Origin: Motacilla alba alba
Taxonomy: Eukaryota; Chordata; Aves; Passeriformes; Motacillidae
Reading direction: 5' to 3'
Assembly: GCF_015832195.1 (NCBI RefSeq)
Contig: NC_052027.1
Span: forward strand, 7,250,149-7,314,148
Length of the DNA: 64,000 nt
Part shown: in pieces, positions 26,121 to 38,500 of the stretch
Numbering within the stretch: the first letter of the stretch is position 1
Layout of the letters: each line of letters starts with the position of its first letter
Notes under the pieces: model-generated
Databases searched by the model: none
Seen by the model: only the letters and a program-made list of their open reading frames with translations
Told to the model about the DNA's origin: nothing
Position numbers and translations under genes: made by a program

Positions 26121-26570
26121 CTCGGCTGAAACGATTCCTTTGGGACAGGGGTGGTGCTGATGTGCTGAGCCATTAGGAATCAGTGTGCAGTGCTGTGATG
26201 CACCCTCATGTCCTGCCTGCAGGAAAGAGACTTCAGTGGGATGTGCAGTGTGCAAGGGCTCTGTGAGGCATCAGTGCACTGAAACATTCAGTCCTTGATC
26301 AGAGGTGTTAAGTGTGGCAGTGAAGGGCGTCACTTCTCAACCACACTGCCTTTCACTTGGAAACATTCTTCTACAGAGCCCAAATCTGATTGATTTCAGA
26401 AGCCATCACATTGATGGACAGGGCTTTATTAGCAGGTTTGAGTATCTGTACAGGTGTGAATGTGCTATGATGCAGCTTGCTACTTACTGATAGATTCAGC
26501 AATCTACACTCTAGGATGGCCCTTCCTTCCAAATCTTCTGTTGGTTATGGTACTGCTGTAGCATAATGTA

Positions 26571-26640
26571 GGTTGCAGGAGAGTTCTAGAGGTCTCTGGC
26601 CCAATTTCCCTGTTCAAAGCAGGGCTCCCTCCCAAACCTG
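26571..26640. mobile_element. Possible short CR1-type trace
   Basis: The words tctagaggtctctggccc and tgttcaaagcagggc resemble phrases common in bird CR1 3' regions (aggtc...tccaacc...ctgctcaaagcaggg). The segment is under 80 bp and lacks a terminal repeat, so the call is weak. Confidence 0.3.
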
Positions 26641-29600
26641 ATAATTTTCATGCAGTCAGGCTGTGGAAATTTGCAAGGCTGGAGATGCTACAGTCTCTCT
26701 GGGCCCATTTTGGTGTTTTTCTTATTCCTGCATGCTCAGACTCAGCAAAGCATTCTGGAGAGAGGATGGCTTAGTGAGGCACATTGCTGTGTATAACTTT
26801 GTTCAGGGAGGTTTTCTGCAGCAAACTGCTCCTCTTTGCAGTGCTTGTGCTTCCCTGGTGTAGGTGAAGGAGGCTGGAGATGATGTGCAGAGATGGTGCC
26901 AGCTGTTCATTGGCTGGAACACTTTGGAGAAGGTGCCATGGCTCCCTGCATCACGTTTGCACTTGGCTCTGAGTATGTGCAAAAATAACACAGCGAGAAA
27001 GCTGCTGGTGAATGTTTGTCCCAAAGATGCTGATGTGCTGTTTGCTGGCATCTGCATCAAGCAAATTCATTTGGTTGCCTCTGTGATTCGCTTGTGGCAG
27101 GTGGGTCTTTAGTCAGAATGTGAGGTCCCTAAATTGTGCTGGGCATGTGGTTTTTCTTAATGAATTAGACCAAGAAGGTAGGAATCATGTGGGTCCCATG
27201 TCACTGGTGAGCTCTTCCCATAATGTAGTCTGTTATGGGAAAGACATCTGCCAACTTCTTATAAAAAGCAATGCAATCCACAAGGGATGCCAGCCCCAAA
27301 GCTCCATGGGTGCCGTGCCTGGTACCTGTGCCAGGAGTTCATGCCTCAGCTGATTACAGTTTTTAATATGCCTGCATATATCTGGCAATTTAAATTCTCC
27401 CAGACAGGTAAAGGTCTGGGAAACACTCTGCTGCATAAGCACATCAGAGTTTTAACCTCAGAGAGTTCTCTTGGGTCCAGAGTGCTGTGTTCTCTGATCC
27501 CTCTGGAATGCAGAAATGACTATTTGTTTTTTAATGTCTCAATGTGGAAAGCAGTTGTAGGGGACATCAGAGAGTTTTGGAAGAGTGAGGGAAGGTAAAC
27601 AGAATAAACCTCTTCAATCCACCAGCTCTCCTGTGTGATGGCACTTGGATTTGTTTGCATGGGAGGCAGTGAGGCTGTGCCCCCGACATCCACACCCCTG
27701 CTGGGCTTGCAGCCTAACAGGGTTTCACCTCCTGCCACAGCTGGTGGGAAGGCTGTGATGTTGTACTGATGTCCTTCCAAGTGCAAGTAATTCTGCTGTT
27801 CTCTGCTGTTTGTGAGCACCCTATAGAAGGTAACTGAGTGGCCTTAGTAGATCTGCAGAAGCTCTTGGCTTGCTTTATGTGGATTTCTAGCTTATCACTG
27901 GTGCCTCTAATTACAGGAGATAAAATAACACCCCTGCCTTTAAAGCACTTAAGCTTCCAGTTGAGTGTTCAGGGCACGTGCTCTTTTAAGCCTGTGGCTG
28001 AGTTAGTGGCATCACTTGGCACTGCTTCAGGGCTCTGGAGAGTGATTCTGGTGCTGAGACTGCCCCCCTGCCTTGTTCCAGCCTTTGCTGGGAGGTGCAG
28101 CCTCCCAGCTGCCCCAGAAGTGCTTCTGGGATTTGGCAGCAATGCCTGTGGGGCCTGATGGGGAAGGAAAGAGGCATAAAATAGGAGGTGAAGCATGTTG
28201 GGCACATTTGGTTGACCTGCAGGTCTGGTCTCCTCTGGTGCCTTGTGGTGCTGGCTTTCTGCACCAGGTGTTTGCTGGAGTGCTGCAGAAGCTGAGTTTA
28301 ATATGAAAACAGTTCAATTGTGTCTCAGATCGACTGCTTCCTTGATAACATCCCTAACAGTGGCGCAGCCATGGATCAAAACCCGGTGCTGTCTCCTGGT
28401 CTGGCAGAGGTGTCAGACTGAGGGTCCTGTTAGCTGAGAACTGGACTGTGCTGCAGCCAGGTGTGATCAGAGAGGATCTCCTTTTCCCTGCATGGGGAAA
28501 ACGCTGGCATACAGCTTGGCTGAGGAGGAGGCAGCTGACACTCTCGTAGAGACAAATGCGGTGATTCACTTCCACAGCCCCCAGGAGCTTGCGTGTGAGC
28601 TGCGTATTGGGAATTTCTAGGAATTTCAAGGAGCATCATTCGTTCAGAAGGTAGCCCATTCAGTACTGAGGAAGGAGGATAAAATGCTGCTGCCAGATGG
28701 CATTATAGGAATTCAACAAGCAAGGACTTTCAGAGGTTGTCCTAGGAAATAACCTGAACACAAAAATGTAATAAATATGCCATGCATGTTGTTAAAATCC
28801 CAAATGAAAAGCCTCTTGGCTGAGAGTAGCTGTGCTCTTAGTATGTCTTTCTGTGTGCCTCAGCACCCTGATTTCAAGGTTACCTGTAGTTTTTCTGTTT
28901 CTTTCCTTGTTTTTTTAATAGCATCTGTTGCCCTGTAATTTCTTTCTGACATTCACAATGCTTGCTAATACAACACTGTCAATACATTTAATTAACATCT
29001 TGCCTTTTGCTTCTTTGAGATAATTAAATGATTAATAAAAACAGACCTAGCACCTTCCCACAGGTGTCTTCGATCACTGCATTGTCTCTGGCTCCTCTTA
29101 TCATTGACCCAATTTTCAATTCCATCAGCTCAGATAGGTTTGGAGCCTGTTTAACATCTGATGTTGCGCGTGTTGCCCAAGGGCTCCTGATGGCTAGGGT
29201 GCTATTGGCAAACGCCCCAAAGGGGTTTAGGTGCCTGACATGGCAGATAGGATCTAATTTTTGATCCTAAGAGTCTGCCATCCTAAAAGGTATAAGCTTT
29301 TGCCTGTGCTTTTCCTCTGGGCTCATGGCTCAAGGCTGAGGTGGGTCAGGTTAAGGGATGGTCTTTACTGCAGCCCTGGGATGCTGAGCTTTGTTGCATG
29401 TGTCAGACCCTGTGAAGTCTGGGCTGGTGTTTTGGGAGTGGGAGTGACCCACCTTTTTATCACCCACAAGGTGGTGAAGGCTGTTCCACGTTTTCTAAAG
29501 CAGAGCATAGCAAGTCTCACTTTGTCACTTTGATGAACACTTCTCCATGAGCATTAGGATAATCCCAGATTATCACGTCAAATTGCTATTGCTCACTAAC

Positions 29601-30984
29601 CCCCCTTAGTGTGGTGTTGAGGCATTAATTACCAGTGTTCATGATGTTCACTACTGCAGTCCCCAAACACCCCACACAGCACATCATGATTGTAGCTCCA
29701 GTGATATTTATCCCTGCATTTTCCAAGTGGTCCCTCTCCTGCTTTTTATCACTAGTGGTGTTTACCAGGTGTCATTATCATCTAGTTGTTTGAATCTCTG
29801 CAGTTTTTTTATACTTTATTCAAAGCCATTTAGACACTTAGAACCATTAATTTTATCATTCTCTTCCATTCTAATCGGGTAGTTTCTTCCACTGGCATAC
29901 AAATGAGAAAGAAAGACACTTCTCTAGATTTTTGGTCAGTAATAAACACCTGTCCTAATTCTTACTGCTCTCCTTTCCCTTTAAGTTTGAAGTTGCAATA
30001 TACACGTATTGTTTGCTTCCTTCTGTCAAAATTAATTCTTATCCTTGAACGTGAGGTAACCCCATGGTGAACCAGCCCCAGCTACATTTCAATCCCTGCA
30101 GTTTTTCAGCATGAGTGTTGTCTACATTTTAAGATGTCAGGCTGACATTGCTGATACACGACTTATGTGCCTGCTGTGACTTGTCTGCATTGTAAGCTGA
30201 AGAGGTGGGTTTTTAGCTATGTCTGGTTTTAAACTGACAGATAAATGGGAAAAATAATGGCATGTTATCTTACAAGGCTGGAATAAACCTTGTAAACTTT
30301 CTATAGATGTCACTGTGACAGAATTAAAATTGTCTTGTAAGTTATACCAGCTATATGCTGGACAGGAGGTGTTGTGAGCAGCAGAGGAAGTCCTTGCTAG
30401 GAAAAGCAGAACAGGTTTGCTCTCATAGGATTTCAACATTAAATTCTTTCACCACTGGTTTTGACTGATGTTTTGTATGTGAAAAGCCAAAAGAAATGAA
30501 CAGAATGAGCAAGGACAAAAAAACCAAAAACAAACCCAAAACCAAACAAAAACCAACAGCTAGCTTGCAAGGCTTTCCATTTGGTATAAAACCTCAGCTT
30601 CTAAAGGGGAGGAGAGGCTGAGTGGGAAGGGGTTGCACCAAAACAGATTCTTCCAAGCACTCACACAGCAACTTGCTTTTGAGTTGAGTATACCTGAAGT
30701 GGTAAAAGTCTTGTATGCATTTTGTGGTGGCAGAGTTGTTTAGAAATTATGCTCAGAGTGACTTCAGGTGCTTGTGATGCCTAAATGAACTTGCCAGGCT
30801 GCAGAGTGCACGTGTGTGTGTACCCATGTGTGGCTGGTTCCTCAGCTATTGCTGCTGTCCCCAAAGGAGAGCTGAAGTGCATGTTATAACTATCCCAATA
30901 AGATACTGCAGATCAATTACTGGGGTTTTTCCCTCGTACATAAACCTTTTTTGACGAATTTTCTTCTTTTGGCATATTTTACAG

Positions 30985-31098
30985 ATAAGTAAGCAGCAGC
31001 TCCAGACAATCAAAGATCGTTTCCAGGCCTTTCTCAATGGAGAAACCCAGATTGTGGCAGATGAAGCATTTATAAATGCTGTCCAGAGCTACTACGAG
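30985..31098 (+). CDS. CADPS: CADPS internal exon (38 codons, probably exon 2)
   Basis: This exon encodes 38 residues starting [20 protein letters not shown] and ending AVQSYYE, which I recognise as the N-terminal part of calcium-dependent secretion activator (CAPS), a cytosolic and vesicle-associated protein that primes dense-core vesicles for calcium-triggered fusion. The acceptor is a T-rich tract ending in ttttacag just before base 30985. The donor is GAG followed by gtaagg. Both junctions are phase 0, and the reading frame continues directly into the exon at 35248. The residues [10 protein letters not shown] fit my memory of CAPS1 better than CAPS2, which differs around FCNAVRS. By family layout this is roughly residues 110-150 of a protein of about 1,350 residues, ahead of the C2, PH and MUN regions. 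Family assignment is very secure; the choice of paralogue is good but rests on memory of the two proteins. Confidence 0.95.
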
Positions 31099-34000
31099 GT
31101 AAGGAGAGACAATGCAATGCTCTTATGAATCCCTGTCCTTGTTCCTATTCACAGATGGGGTTGAATTCTGGATTAATGGTTTGTCCATTATCACACAGTA
31201 TGAAGCAAAGGCAAATGCAAAGCGGCTTCTGTCAGATGTCTGGTACATCACAATGTTTGGGAGGTTCAGGGTTTGAATGTAAACCATGGAACAGCCATAG
31301 CAACCCCGATCCCATGGTGTTTCCTTACAGCTTGATTATGGGGAAGACTGCCCTTCCTTTGAGCTGAAAAATAATTTCCTGATACTTTTGAACAGTGTAT
31401 TCTAAAATAGAGAAGATTTCAAAACCAGCAAATCAGTGTCATGTGCTCCACGTGAAAAATACCAAGAGAAATCTGGGCAGCACATTCAGTTCTTGCAGAA
31501 GCTTTTGCATTGTGTCCAATTGACTTTGGGATTTTCAGCATGAGTCTTGTCTTTTCTCTTTGGCCTGACAAGTGCTGCAAAGCAAAGGGGGAAGTGAGGA
31601 GGATTTGCATCCACAAAACTAGATGGTACCAGAGAACATGAAATATTGTTCATAATTGTGCAAAAGAATAATTATGCATATCTGTCTTTTTGCACCTCTT
31701 TGTATGCAGCTCATAATGCTGCTTTTTATATTTCTGCTTAGAAGGAAAGAGTTTCTGGTTTTGAAGGAAATCAGTGCTTGTCATTTCTATGAGAAATGTT
31801 GTTTATTTTTGCTTGCCTTTCTGCAAACTACTTCTCTTTCTCCCTAGAGCTTTTCTGTCATACAAGGTGAAGATTTTGAATTGCCTACATAAAATATTTC
31901 TCTAGAAGTACAATGTAAGAGGGGACCAAAATCAGATACTAAAACTGAAGAGAATTTGAACTCTATAGGATATGACAGCAGCTGCTTCTGTGTAGGGAAA
32001 GCACAAATTATCTCTGGATTAACTCTGTTGAACCAGTCTAGTAGTTCCTGCAACATCATTCTCTATACAGGAAGGAAGCCAAGAGTCATTTACATCTTTT
32101 ATCAGAAAAGAAACTGCCAAGGGATCATCACAGCTTCACTGAACATGTGCTCTCAAAGAAAGTTTTCAAGATGGAGCGAGCTGTGTTTTGGGATGCAAGA
32201 GCAGCATAATCTGTTCAGATAAGATTATTGTTAAGATTATTGTAATATCCTACATATTATAGGAATGGGAATTATATATTGGGATTATTATAGGAAAAGG
32301 AAACTGCTTAAAACCCAGCAAAATACACCCCAGTTTCACTGCTGGGTCTGGCTGAGTGTTGTCAACTCCAGAAGTCCTGTGCTGTATAAATGCCCCAAGT
32401 TACCAAACTGAAAAAGAGCAGTAGATTAGCACTAGATGTACACAAGCCCATGTTCTCAAGTAGACCCTCCACTGGCTCTCTCCTGCTTAAAACAGGCCAC
32501 ATAAATTGTAATGCATCACTCTGTGTCCTTTAGCACAACTTTATTTTTCTTCTTTTTAGTTTTGGTCTCCTTTAATTGATGGCTGTGTGCTTTCAGCTTC
32601 TGTGCAGCTGAAGCTTGCTCTGTGGCTCTTCCTGGGCACCAGCTGCCGTGGCACAAGGCAAAGCCTTGCCACAGAAAGCCTCTGCCCCTCAGTGTCTGAG
32701 CAGTGTTCCCTGCTGAGAGTGTTCTCCCTTCTTCTCTGCAGAGATGTGCTCCCCTTGGTTGATCCATTGTGCAAATCATGGCAGATCCTGCTTATCTCAA
32801 CTCCTGCAAATCTCAGTTTTATTCAATTAACTGCCCTTCTGCTAGGTGCTATCTAGAAATCAGTGTTTACTGATTTATAAATCTACAAGATGGCTTGCAA
32901 AACACACAGCTGAAACTGGTAATCTCTGTGCAGGACATGGCTGATGTTTCTAAAAGGTCCACTTACTAATGATGCAAGATAAGTTCATTACCTGGGAATG
33001 ATTGGTTTTTTGCAGAGAAAAAAAGATAAGGGTGACACTGTAGGTCAGAAATGTATTTGCTGTTGCCCTGAATGTGTTTGCATGGCCACATTTTGCTGGT
33101 AATTCTGGCTGTCAGGGTAAGTGTGTGGTTGCCAGTCTTGGGCTAGTTCACAGGCTGCTATCAAATTAAAGAATTGGGTGATCTGCAGCTGCTCTGCAAA
33201 GCAGTGCTGTGCCTGCAGGAATGCTGCAGACCCGTGTGCACAGACAGGCCGAGCATACTCCAACACACTGCAGGGGAGCTTTTCTCAGGTCCTTTGACTG
33301 CTAATGAGTAAAGCTTTGTCACCAGCACATTTTGCAGCAGTCACTTCAGTGCATATGATAGAAGTGCTTCCTTAGCCCCGTTTCCACTCTGCTGTGGGCA
33401 GAGACACAGTGGCACTGTGGGCTCATCTGGGTGTGGCAGGAGATGCCTGACCCAGCTCCTGGAGGTCAGTTCCCTTCTGCAAGATTTGGTGTGTGCACCC
33501 ATGCTAGGATTTTGTTCTAGGCAATACTTGGTTCCTGGCAACCCTACTAAGCTGTCCTACAGCCAGGCAATTCACCTGGTGTTTTCTAAAGAACACAGGA
33601 CAGAATGCCCTTTTTTCTTTTTTTTAAATCTTCCTATTTCATAATTTCTGCTGCTTTGTGTCTGACTGGTACTCCACCGTGCCTGCCTCCTCCCTGCCAG
33701 TGCAGCCTTCCTTTCCTCTGCTGGCTGCTGCTCCACACCCAGGGAGGAAGAATCAGGGCTAAGGGAAGATGGGGAGCCAGATCCCCCTGCTCAGGATGCC
33801 GGAGGTGAGGACCATGGATAACAACAGCCCTGGTAGGTATGGGAAGTCATTAGCACTGTCACAGTGGTTCAGGCCTGGGCACCTGGCATGGGTGAGGTGA
33901 CATGGGAGCCAGGGAGGGCAGGTCACTGTGACCTCCCACCATTCCCTGCAGTCAGTGTGCTGATAATTTCCTTGGCTGCATCAGGAGCTTGGCTCTTGAT

Positions 34001-35247
34001 AGCTCTCACCCGTTACTTGAAAGCACCTGCACACACCTGGGGCATTATGACTCATATTTAATCTCCATGAGGAAACGAAGCACATGCTGCTGTTGTTTGA
34101 GCACGGGCTAAAGAGGTTGCTGGTGGCATTCTGCCTGTCTTGTCTGCAGGGAGGGAGTACTCCCATGGTGATATTGGAAGGAAATGGCCCAGTTCTTCCT
34201 CAGCATCATTTTTGGTCTGGTCCTTGGACAAAACCCACTACTACTGCCAAGAGATGCCTGTGCCATCAAGCATCTGGGAACATGGAGTACAGTGTTGCTG
34301 AATGGTGTATAAAAAATAAATCTGTCATGTCCTTAGGTCATCCTCAAGCTCTTTAATTATTGAGAGCTGACAGATACAACCCTGTGAGGGCACAGCTTCT
34401 TCCCAAGCTGCTGTATTCATCAGTTCTCAGCATTATTAATAAAACAGCAGTTTTCTTACTGGATATTGCTTGCTCTTCTGTGTTCAGGATTTGGGAGAGG
34501 AGAGCAAACACAAAATCCCTCTGACTCTCTAACCCTTCAGCTCTGTGTTGCTCTTAGGACATCCGTGGTCTGTGGGAGTCTGTCATGTTTTGACCCTTTT
34601 GCTGTTCTTGCAGTGGGAGGAACATCTTTATGAAATGTCTTCTCCTTCCCTTTCTCCTGCTGTCAGTGCCCTGCATCTCTGCAAAGGTTCAAGCCATGCT
34701 GAACCATCTTGCACTTCCCATTCCTGTGTCACAGGGCAGACAGCAAGGATCTCCTCTGGTGTAGTAGAGTTAGGATGTAAACCTGGTCCTTGAAGAGGCT
34801 TTTTAGGGACCTGGCTACCAGAATAAATCCAGTGCAGTGCCGTTGGCTTCCATGAGATGACTCTGCCCCTCTAACAGGGCAGAACTTGGTTAGGTGAATG
34901 TAGTTGTGCAAAAACTTCCTTATTAAAACATCAGATGAAACAAAATAAAATCCTACTTTCCCAAAGGGCATTTATGTAGCTGGTAAGGTGTGGCCATAAC
35001 ATCACATCAAGTCCTAATTGCATCAAAATATTTCATTGTAGTGGAGGCAAAGCAGAAGCTTCACCTGATTTCATTACACTTCCCAAAGTTCAGCTGAAAC
35101 CTCTGGCAACGTGTGGCAGTCGAGTGAGGAGTTGGAGAATGTCCTGGCAGTCAATAAGCAGCTTCCCAGCAGCGAAACCCCCTTTTGTGGTACTTAGGGG
35201 GGATTTTTTCCAGCTGAAACCATTTGAAATCACCCTTTTCTTTGCAG
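31099..35247 (+). other. CADPS intron between the 38- and 111-codon exons
   Basis: A 4,149-bp GT-AG intron: gtaagg at the start, ctttgcag at the end. It holds one MIR-like trace just after the donor (31147-31215). A small AT-rich patch near 32221-32295 contains two aagattattgt words and two attatagga words. I see no further exon or RNA gene. Confidence 0.9.
31147..31215 (-). mobile_element. MIR-like SINE trace, antisense (tentative)
   Basis: Only 48 bp after the exon donor, the plus strand reads ttcacagatggggttgaat, then ttaatggtttgtccattatcac, then acagtatgaagcaaaggc. The order resembles the reverse complement of the MIR core (cagatgggg, ttaagtgacttgcccaaggtcacacag, gcagagc). High divergence and short length keep this at the level of a suggestion. 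Confidence 0.35.
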
Positions 35248-35580
35248 GTATTCCTGAAGAGCGACCGCGTTGCCAGGATGGTGCAGAGCGGAGGGTGCTC
35301 GGCAAACGACTCCCGGGAGGTCTTCAAGAAGCACATCGAGAAGAGAGTGCGCAGCCTGCCAGAAATTGATGGCCTCAGCAAGGAGACAGTCCTGAGCTCT
35401 TGGATGGCAAAGTTTGATGCTATTTACCGTGGGGAGGAGGATCCCCGGAAGCAACAGGCCAGGATGACAGCGAGTGCTGCCTCGGAGCTCATTCTCAGCA
35501 AGGAGCAGCTCTATGAGATGTTCCAGAACATTTTGGGGATCAAGAAATTTGAGCATCAGCTTCTGTACAATGCATGTCAG
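35248..35580 (+). CDS. CADPS: CADPS internal exon (111 codons, probably exon 3)
   Basis: This is the longest coding block in the window: 333 nt, 111 codons, starting [16 protein letters not shown] and ending [13 protein letters not shown]. The acceptor is cccttttctttgcag and the donor is CAG followed by gtaagg; both are phase 0. The segment is charged and largely helical in character (for example [16 protein letters not shown] and [19 protein letters not shown]), with no membrane segment or signal peptide, as expected of a cytosolic priming factor. In the paralogue CADPS2, a transcript lacking exon 3 has been reported to lose binding to dynactin p150Glued and normal axonal localisation, so the matching segment here may serve transport or partner binding. 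That transfer is inference. The reading frame stays open for 73 further codons into the intron, which looks like chance. CAPS1-type residues include [17 protein letters not shown]. Confidence 0.96.
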
Positions 35581-38500
35581 GTAAGGTGGGAATGGAAGAG
35601 GGTTTTTTGGAGAAGGCTTGCCAATGGGAGATACTGCTATTATGAACTGGAAACTTTGTGTCTGACCAGAATCTTTTGGAGGGAACTTCTACCAAGAAAG
35701 TGGGGGTTGATTTATGGTGGGACTTCTGCACTGCCAGTGTTGTTCTGGCTATCCAAGTGGGCCTCCTTCTCTTGCTCATTTTCTTGCTCAATTCCATAGG
35801 ATTGCTGAGATGGGAAAATTTTATTCCTCAGCTCTGTGTCTGGGTGAGCAGGTCTCTGAGGTGGTTAAGTGGGCTGTTTGCCTTTGGCTTGTTTGCCCTT
35901 CCTGTGTCACATCACCAGTCTGAATGACAGAGGTTCCTATAGCCTGTGAGATCAGTAGTAAAATCCCAGGAGTCCCTGGGGTGGGTGGCTTATGCAGACT
36001 TGCCCAGTGTGGTTATACAAATTCTCCCTAAGTAGAGGGAGCTCTGTGATCCTGTATGCCTGTGGGGAAAGGAAAGAGCATCCCAAAGCCCCATGACCTC
36101 AGGGTAGCTCTGCTTGCACTTGAAAACCTTTCCCATTCATCTCTTTCTACCCCAGAAGGGGCAGTTCTCCAGAGTTGCATAGCCAGGACTCTGCAGTGCT
36201 GCTTGTGTTTCCAGCAGCTCTTGCTGAGGGCTGTCAGTGGCTATCCAGACTGCTGGTGACCCAGATTACAGTCCCCTGCTATTGGATATAAATATCACAG
36301 TGGGATAAAGGATGCCAGAGTCACGGAGAGAGTAAGGTGTGGAAAGTTTTTGGAGGAGGAGCAGACCACAGTCTTTTCCCTGTAATACAAGGCTTCGGCT
36401 TATTGAAATGAATACATTTGAGACCAATTCTGTCTGTCTTCTGTCTAGACATTTCCAATTTTTTTTTAAGACACAGAGAATTATGTTTGATCTGTTTTTA
36501 CCCCTGTAAAGAGCCTTATCTTATCTTGCATTTGTTCTTCTTCATCTCAAACCTTAATGACAGAGTGGGGAGAGGATAATAAATGTCCCTGAGTAATATG
36601 TCTTCATAGCAGAAACTGCAATGGCCCTCATAAATTTTGTTTACACAGATTTTGTGCCTCCATCCTCTGTTGGAAGAATTCTTTAAAATCAAATCTATAA
36701 TGTTTTCAGTGATGTGTCAAGAACTGAGTCAGTTCAGCTGTGTTTTGGTTTATTTTTTAACTTAAACCAACCCCAGCCCTGTGTCTGTCTGACCTGTGCT
36801 TTGCTAAGGACCAGGGTGGCTTTGCGTGAGCGTGTGTGTGATCCTTCCCTCCTGGTTTGTGCTTCTCACTGAGGCAGAAAACAGTGTTTGATCACAGCTG
36901 CCCTGCTTTGTGATCTCTGCTCGTTAGAATCTTTCTGGCTGACACCATGAACCCAAAGGCTGCTCCCTGCAAATTGCCCTGTTGCATCAAGCAGTCTTTT
37001 TCCTGCATGAGTCCTGGTTTTAATCCTGGAGGATTTAATTCTGTGTCTTTTCTAATACTTGGAGGCAGTAAACCCTGTAATTTAAGCTTTTACAGGAAGA
37101 CATAATTTCTGCTGAAAGCTAGAATTAGCATGGAAGTCACTCTGGTTTTAATACCTGGATAGTGAGGATTAGCTATGCAGAAGGGAAAGCCCTTTGTGCA
37201 ATGCACACCTCAGAAAGCTGCCAGGTCAGCAGTCATTGAGCAGCTGGGTGTTTTCCTGGGATGCACTGGCAGTGGTTAAAGTGCCCTGGTGCTGTGGGTG
37301 GGACCCTGCCCCTTGGGGAACCCATCACTGCTGCTCCTTCTCCCTCTGCAGAACAGCCAGGGAAACCACAGGCTTTGTTCTGGGAACCCTTGTTTTTTGA
37401 TGCTACCTGTGGTCATGTCATCCAGGCTGTACCAGCAGGGTCTTTGGAGCTCTCTGGCCAGCAGCAGGTGCTTTGTACTTCTCTCTTGCCATGAAGCACA
37501 GAAATTGCTGTTGACCATTACTCTTTCTGCAGGGACTCATCCACTGCTTGCAGCCAGTCTGTTGGGGGTAGTTATGAGCTTCTCAGTGGTAATTTGGTAT
37601 GGTATAAGCTACACTTTTTTTGACCTGTGCTTGTCTGCCATGCTTGGGAGGAATTGAGAAAAGCAGCCTTTTCCTTGGCAGGCTGTCTGAATGCCACTCT
37701 CTCCAGAGTGGCAGCACTGTGCTGTTCATGCAGTTTATCAGTCAGTCACCTGTGATTTGCAAAGCAGAGCCCATTGTCTTCTGTGGACAGGCTGGCTGGT
37801 CTGTGCTCTCCCTTGCCTTGGTCTGCAGGGTGACATTGCCCAGAGGCTGTGCAAGGAGGCAAGGGGTGGCAAGGCTTTGCCTGGTTGTCCTCCTAGTTGT
37901 CTTCTGTTTGGTGCTGAGACCCCCAAACGCTGCTGGTACTTCTGTAGTCTGAAAGTAGATGCTTTTCTCTATGCAGCCTCCTGTTACATCACACTAATTG
38001 CATAATGATTGCATCACTGGGACTGCATTTCCATTCACTTCTGAGATAATATTTTGTTTGTGCAGAAGGAGGATGATTTCTAAAGAGATTTTTTTAATAC
38101 AGTAGCCCCAGGGGGCATGAGATAAGTGTATTCTTAATGTGATAGCAGTGATTTAGCAGGATCTGAGATAGCAGTTATTGATAACAAGGTATTAATGCAG
38201 TTGGAAAGGCTTTTAGGAAACAAAGATGGGAAGTGGTGTTGTTGCAGCATAGTTGTGAAGATTACAGTGTTGTTAAGCACAAACTCTGACTAGAGCATTT
38301 TAAATAATACACGAGTCTTGTGCTTTTTGCATAACACATGCCACGTGGTTTGGTGTTTCTGCTTCACTGGAGTCAGCATGGGAATTGAGCATCTCTGGCT
38401 CCAGCAGCGAGCTCCTCTGCTGTGTGAGAGGTCTAGTGGAGGGAGAAATGTGTTTCAGTCTGGTCTTTCTGGTCCAGAACCTGTTGGCAAGACTTAAATT

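Larger units (their letters stand above)
23898..30984 (+). other. CADPS upstream intron, last part
   Basis: Intronic up to the acceptor at 30981-30984. It contains a perfect 25-bp tandem duplication (26071-26120), a possible short CR1 trace (26571-26640) and an A/C-rich low-complexity patch (about 30518-30561). The 29.5-30.4 kb part is AT-rich with no coding content. Nothing else is assignable. Confidence 0.6.

Noticed and set aside
30518..30561. A/C-rich stretch (aaaccaaaaac repeats)
   Set aside because: Low complexity only; no poly(A) tail of a retroposed gene and no target-site duplication were found.
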